From Ornithodoros turicata (taxonomy: Eukaryota > Arthropoda > Arachnida > Ixodida > Argasidae), in contig NW_026999351.1 of NCBI RefSeq assembly GCF_037126465.1, positions 1,674,001 to 1,738,000 of the forward strand: a stretch of DNA of 64,000 nt. Direction: 5' to 3'. The position numbers and the translations under genes were made by a program. Positions 62,943 through 64,000 of this stretch are shown piece by piece. Position 1 is the stretch's first letter, and each line of letters begins with the position of its first letter. The notes under the pieces were generated by a model. It did no database searches. It was given only the letters and a program-made list of their open reading frames with translations, and was not told the origin of the DNA.

Positions 62943-62975
62943 CCCGGACAAGCATGCTTCGACGACGACGATGCG
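62943..62975 (+). CDS. Metalloprotease exon 9 (short)
   Basis: The acceptor CCTTTCAG and donor GTACGT bound 11 codons (PGQACFDDDDA), phase 0 on both sides. P-G-x-x-C is usual in the cysteine-rich tail of tick M12B enzymes (an A/P-D/G-G-x-x-C type motif). It is the shortest exon and the least certain. No stop codon is reached, so the gene continues to the right of the window. Confidence 0.5.
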
Positions 62976-64000
62976 GTACGTGCACGTTTATCTTCTAATT
63001 GGACAACCAACTTTATTAGCTACGCCATGACTAGATAGATTGACAGAAAGCACCAGAATCTTTCGTGAAAACTGGCTGCATCATTCGACATTCCGTCAAA
63101 CACTCTTGAATGCTTTATGCTGGCACTATAGGACATTGATACCAAATTTTTAATCAAAGCCCCAAAAACAATCCAAACGACACACGCTTAGACACAGGCA
63201 GACACGACGCAGACATCTAGCTTCTTTATGTCTAGAGAGAAGTGCCCGTTTCATCTCTGATGACACAGCTTGCAGCTCACGCACCCGTTTCAAGCGTCTG
63301 AAAAACGTCGTCCCTTCCAGAGCTCGCTCTGTCCTTCAATCGTCATTCGACTAGTATACCTTCAACTCATATCTAAATATAGAGGTGATGGACATGTAAC
63401 ACAACCCTCAGGATAGCCTAAAATGTCTTGCACTCGTCCGCTACCAATCTCCTGGATCTGTCAACGCGGCTGTCATACGCTAATATGGCAAATACTCGAG
63501 CCCTGACTTCGACCTGTTTTGGATCAAACCTCCAGGACGAGAGGGCACTGAAACATCAAGAGAGTCACCACGTCGATAGTCACCACGTAGTTGATACTGA
63601 GACAGTTACTGAGTTGACTGAGATCAAGTTGATAGGATGATCTCACAATCACAACTTAGCACGCAGACGCTTCATGGACAGACCGCCGTTCTTTCATCAC
63701 GCCATCCAAGATACTGCAGGCACCTGTGAAAATAAACAGTAAATACTTGAAACAAGTACACTGATGAACAATTTGTGCGCGTGTGTATTTGTGTGTGTGC
63801 GTGTGACCACTGTCAGTGTCTCAAACAACTGAACTACGCATGCACTATTTACACACGCAATTTCTGCTACAAAATTCTGCTACCCCAGGGAACGGGTTCA
63901 CTCCAAAAATCGAAGTACGATTAATTAATGCATCACTGATGCGGCGGAATGCCGGTATTGAATGAGGAAGGGAGCGGAGAGGTTTTTCTCCAGCGCTACG
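62976..64000. other. Intron 9 or 3' region; no gene
   Basis: Only short frames and a GTGTG-rich stretch at 63,777-63,806 are visible. Confidence 0.45.

Larger units (their letters stand above)
6493..62975 (+). other. Reprolysin-like (M12B) metalloprotease gene, nine exons visible, partial
   Basis: Nine exons on the plus strand are flanked by AG and GT. The phases at successive junctions are 0, 0, 2, 1, 2, 2, 0 and 0 and agree in every case with the next exon. Exons 1-4 read like the first half of a tick-type M12B catalytic domain (an ITVLFIGD strand, an N-A-A-F helix, SDIVYVFTR, then a short T-S-W segment). Exons 5-9 are cysteine-containing, as expected for the C-terminal part. Such enzymes are zinc endopeptidases, usually secreted in tick saliva. 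No exon with HExxHxxGxxH was found in intron 4 (15,077-28,440), and the phase-1 junction would allow exon 4 to splice straight to exon 5. The gene extends beyond both recognised ends. Alternative: a decayed gene, or a locus whose catalytic exon is lost from the assembly. Confidence 0.65.

Noticed and set aside
1..64000. CRISPR array, rRNA gene or bacterial operon
   Set aside because: No regularly spaced identical repeats with unique spacers and no rRNA-like conserved text were seen, and intron borders and repeats indicate a eukaryotic nuclear genome.

Overview
The window looks like arthropod nuclear DNA, most likely from a tick (hard-tick-like). The evidence is the mix of repeats: degraded CR1/L2-like and RNase H-bearing LINEs, tRNA-derived SINE-like units, Penelope elements with GIY-YIG endonuclease and hammerhead-like ribozymes, and a complete Polinton/Maverick. 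A reprolysin-like (M12B) metalloprotease gene is also spread over very long introns. No organism name can be proved from sequence alone.

Host gene: nine short plus-strand exons can be placed at 6493-6635, 13516-13578, 14601-14752, 15036-15076, 28441-28558, 54670-54741, 55750-55879, 58588-58689 and 62943-62975. Each has AG/GT borders, and the reading phases match at every junction. The first four read like the N-terminal half of an M12B catalytic domain and the later ones like the cysteine-rich C-terminal half. I could not find an exon carrying the zinc-binding HExxHxxGxxH motif between exons 4 and 5. The gene is truncated on both sides of the window. Nearly everything else from 6.6 to 63 kb is intronic and made of transposons.

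Layout: 0-0.66 kb is a Ty3/gypsy pol remnant on the minus strand. 1.2-2.6 kb holds a GC-rich repeat followed by an intact 150-codon ORF that resembles a gene of the Polinton further on. 7.9-9.7 kb is a LINE remnant. 15.4-20.3 kb is an array of diverged repeats, some shared with 1.2-2.0 kb. 21.8-23.1 kb is a second LINE, on the minus strand. 24.1-28.25 kb is a possible TA-flanked inverted-repeat element enclosing tandem tRNA-like units and a YqaJ-nuclease remnant. 29,359-46,653 is the Polinton. 47.1-53.9 kb is a cluster of Penelope-derived material: inverted repeats with hammerhead-like cores and two near-identical Penelope elements head to head. 56.3-57.3 kb and 60.8-62.0 kb are inverted or tandem repeat families. 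58.9-60.1 kb is a third LINE 3' end. 62.46-62.76 kb is another foldback with hammerhead-like cores.

The Polinton (17,295 bp, 833-bp terminal inverted repeats, 6-bp target duplication TAGTTA, AG...CT ends) has a clear division of labour. A minus-strand cluster next to the right repeat encodes the virion proteins (penton-like, basic core protein, double jelly-roll capsid protein, adenain-like protease). A bidirectional promoter at 37.1-37.7 kb separates a minus-strand set (packaging ATPase, a hydrophobic-tail protein, two paralogous small proteins, chromodomain integrase, an unknown helical protein) from a plus-strand set (small OB-like protein and protein-primed type B DNA polymerase). Left of these lies an accessory region with a cysteine-rich secreted or membrane-anchored protein, decayed tandem copies of it, and a nearly perfect 30-bp hairpin just downstream of a TATA box. 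The capsid gene carries one frameshift. All other core genes are open.
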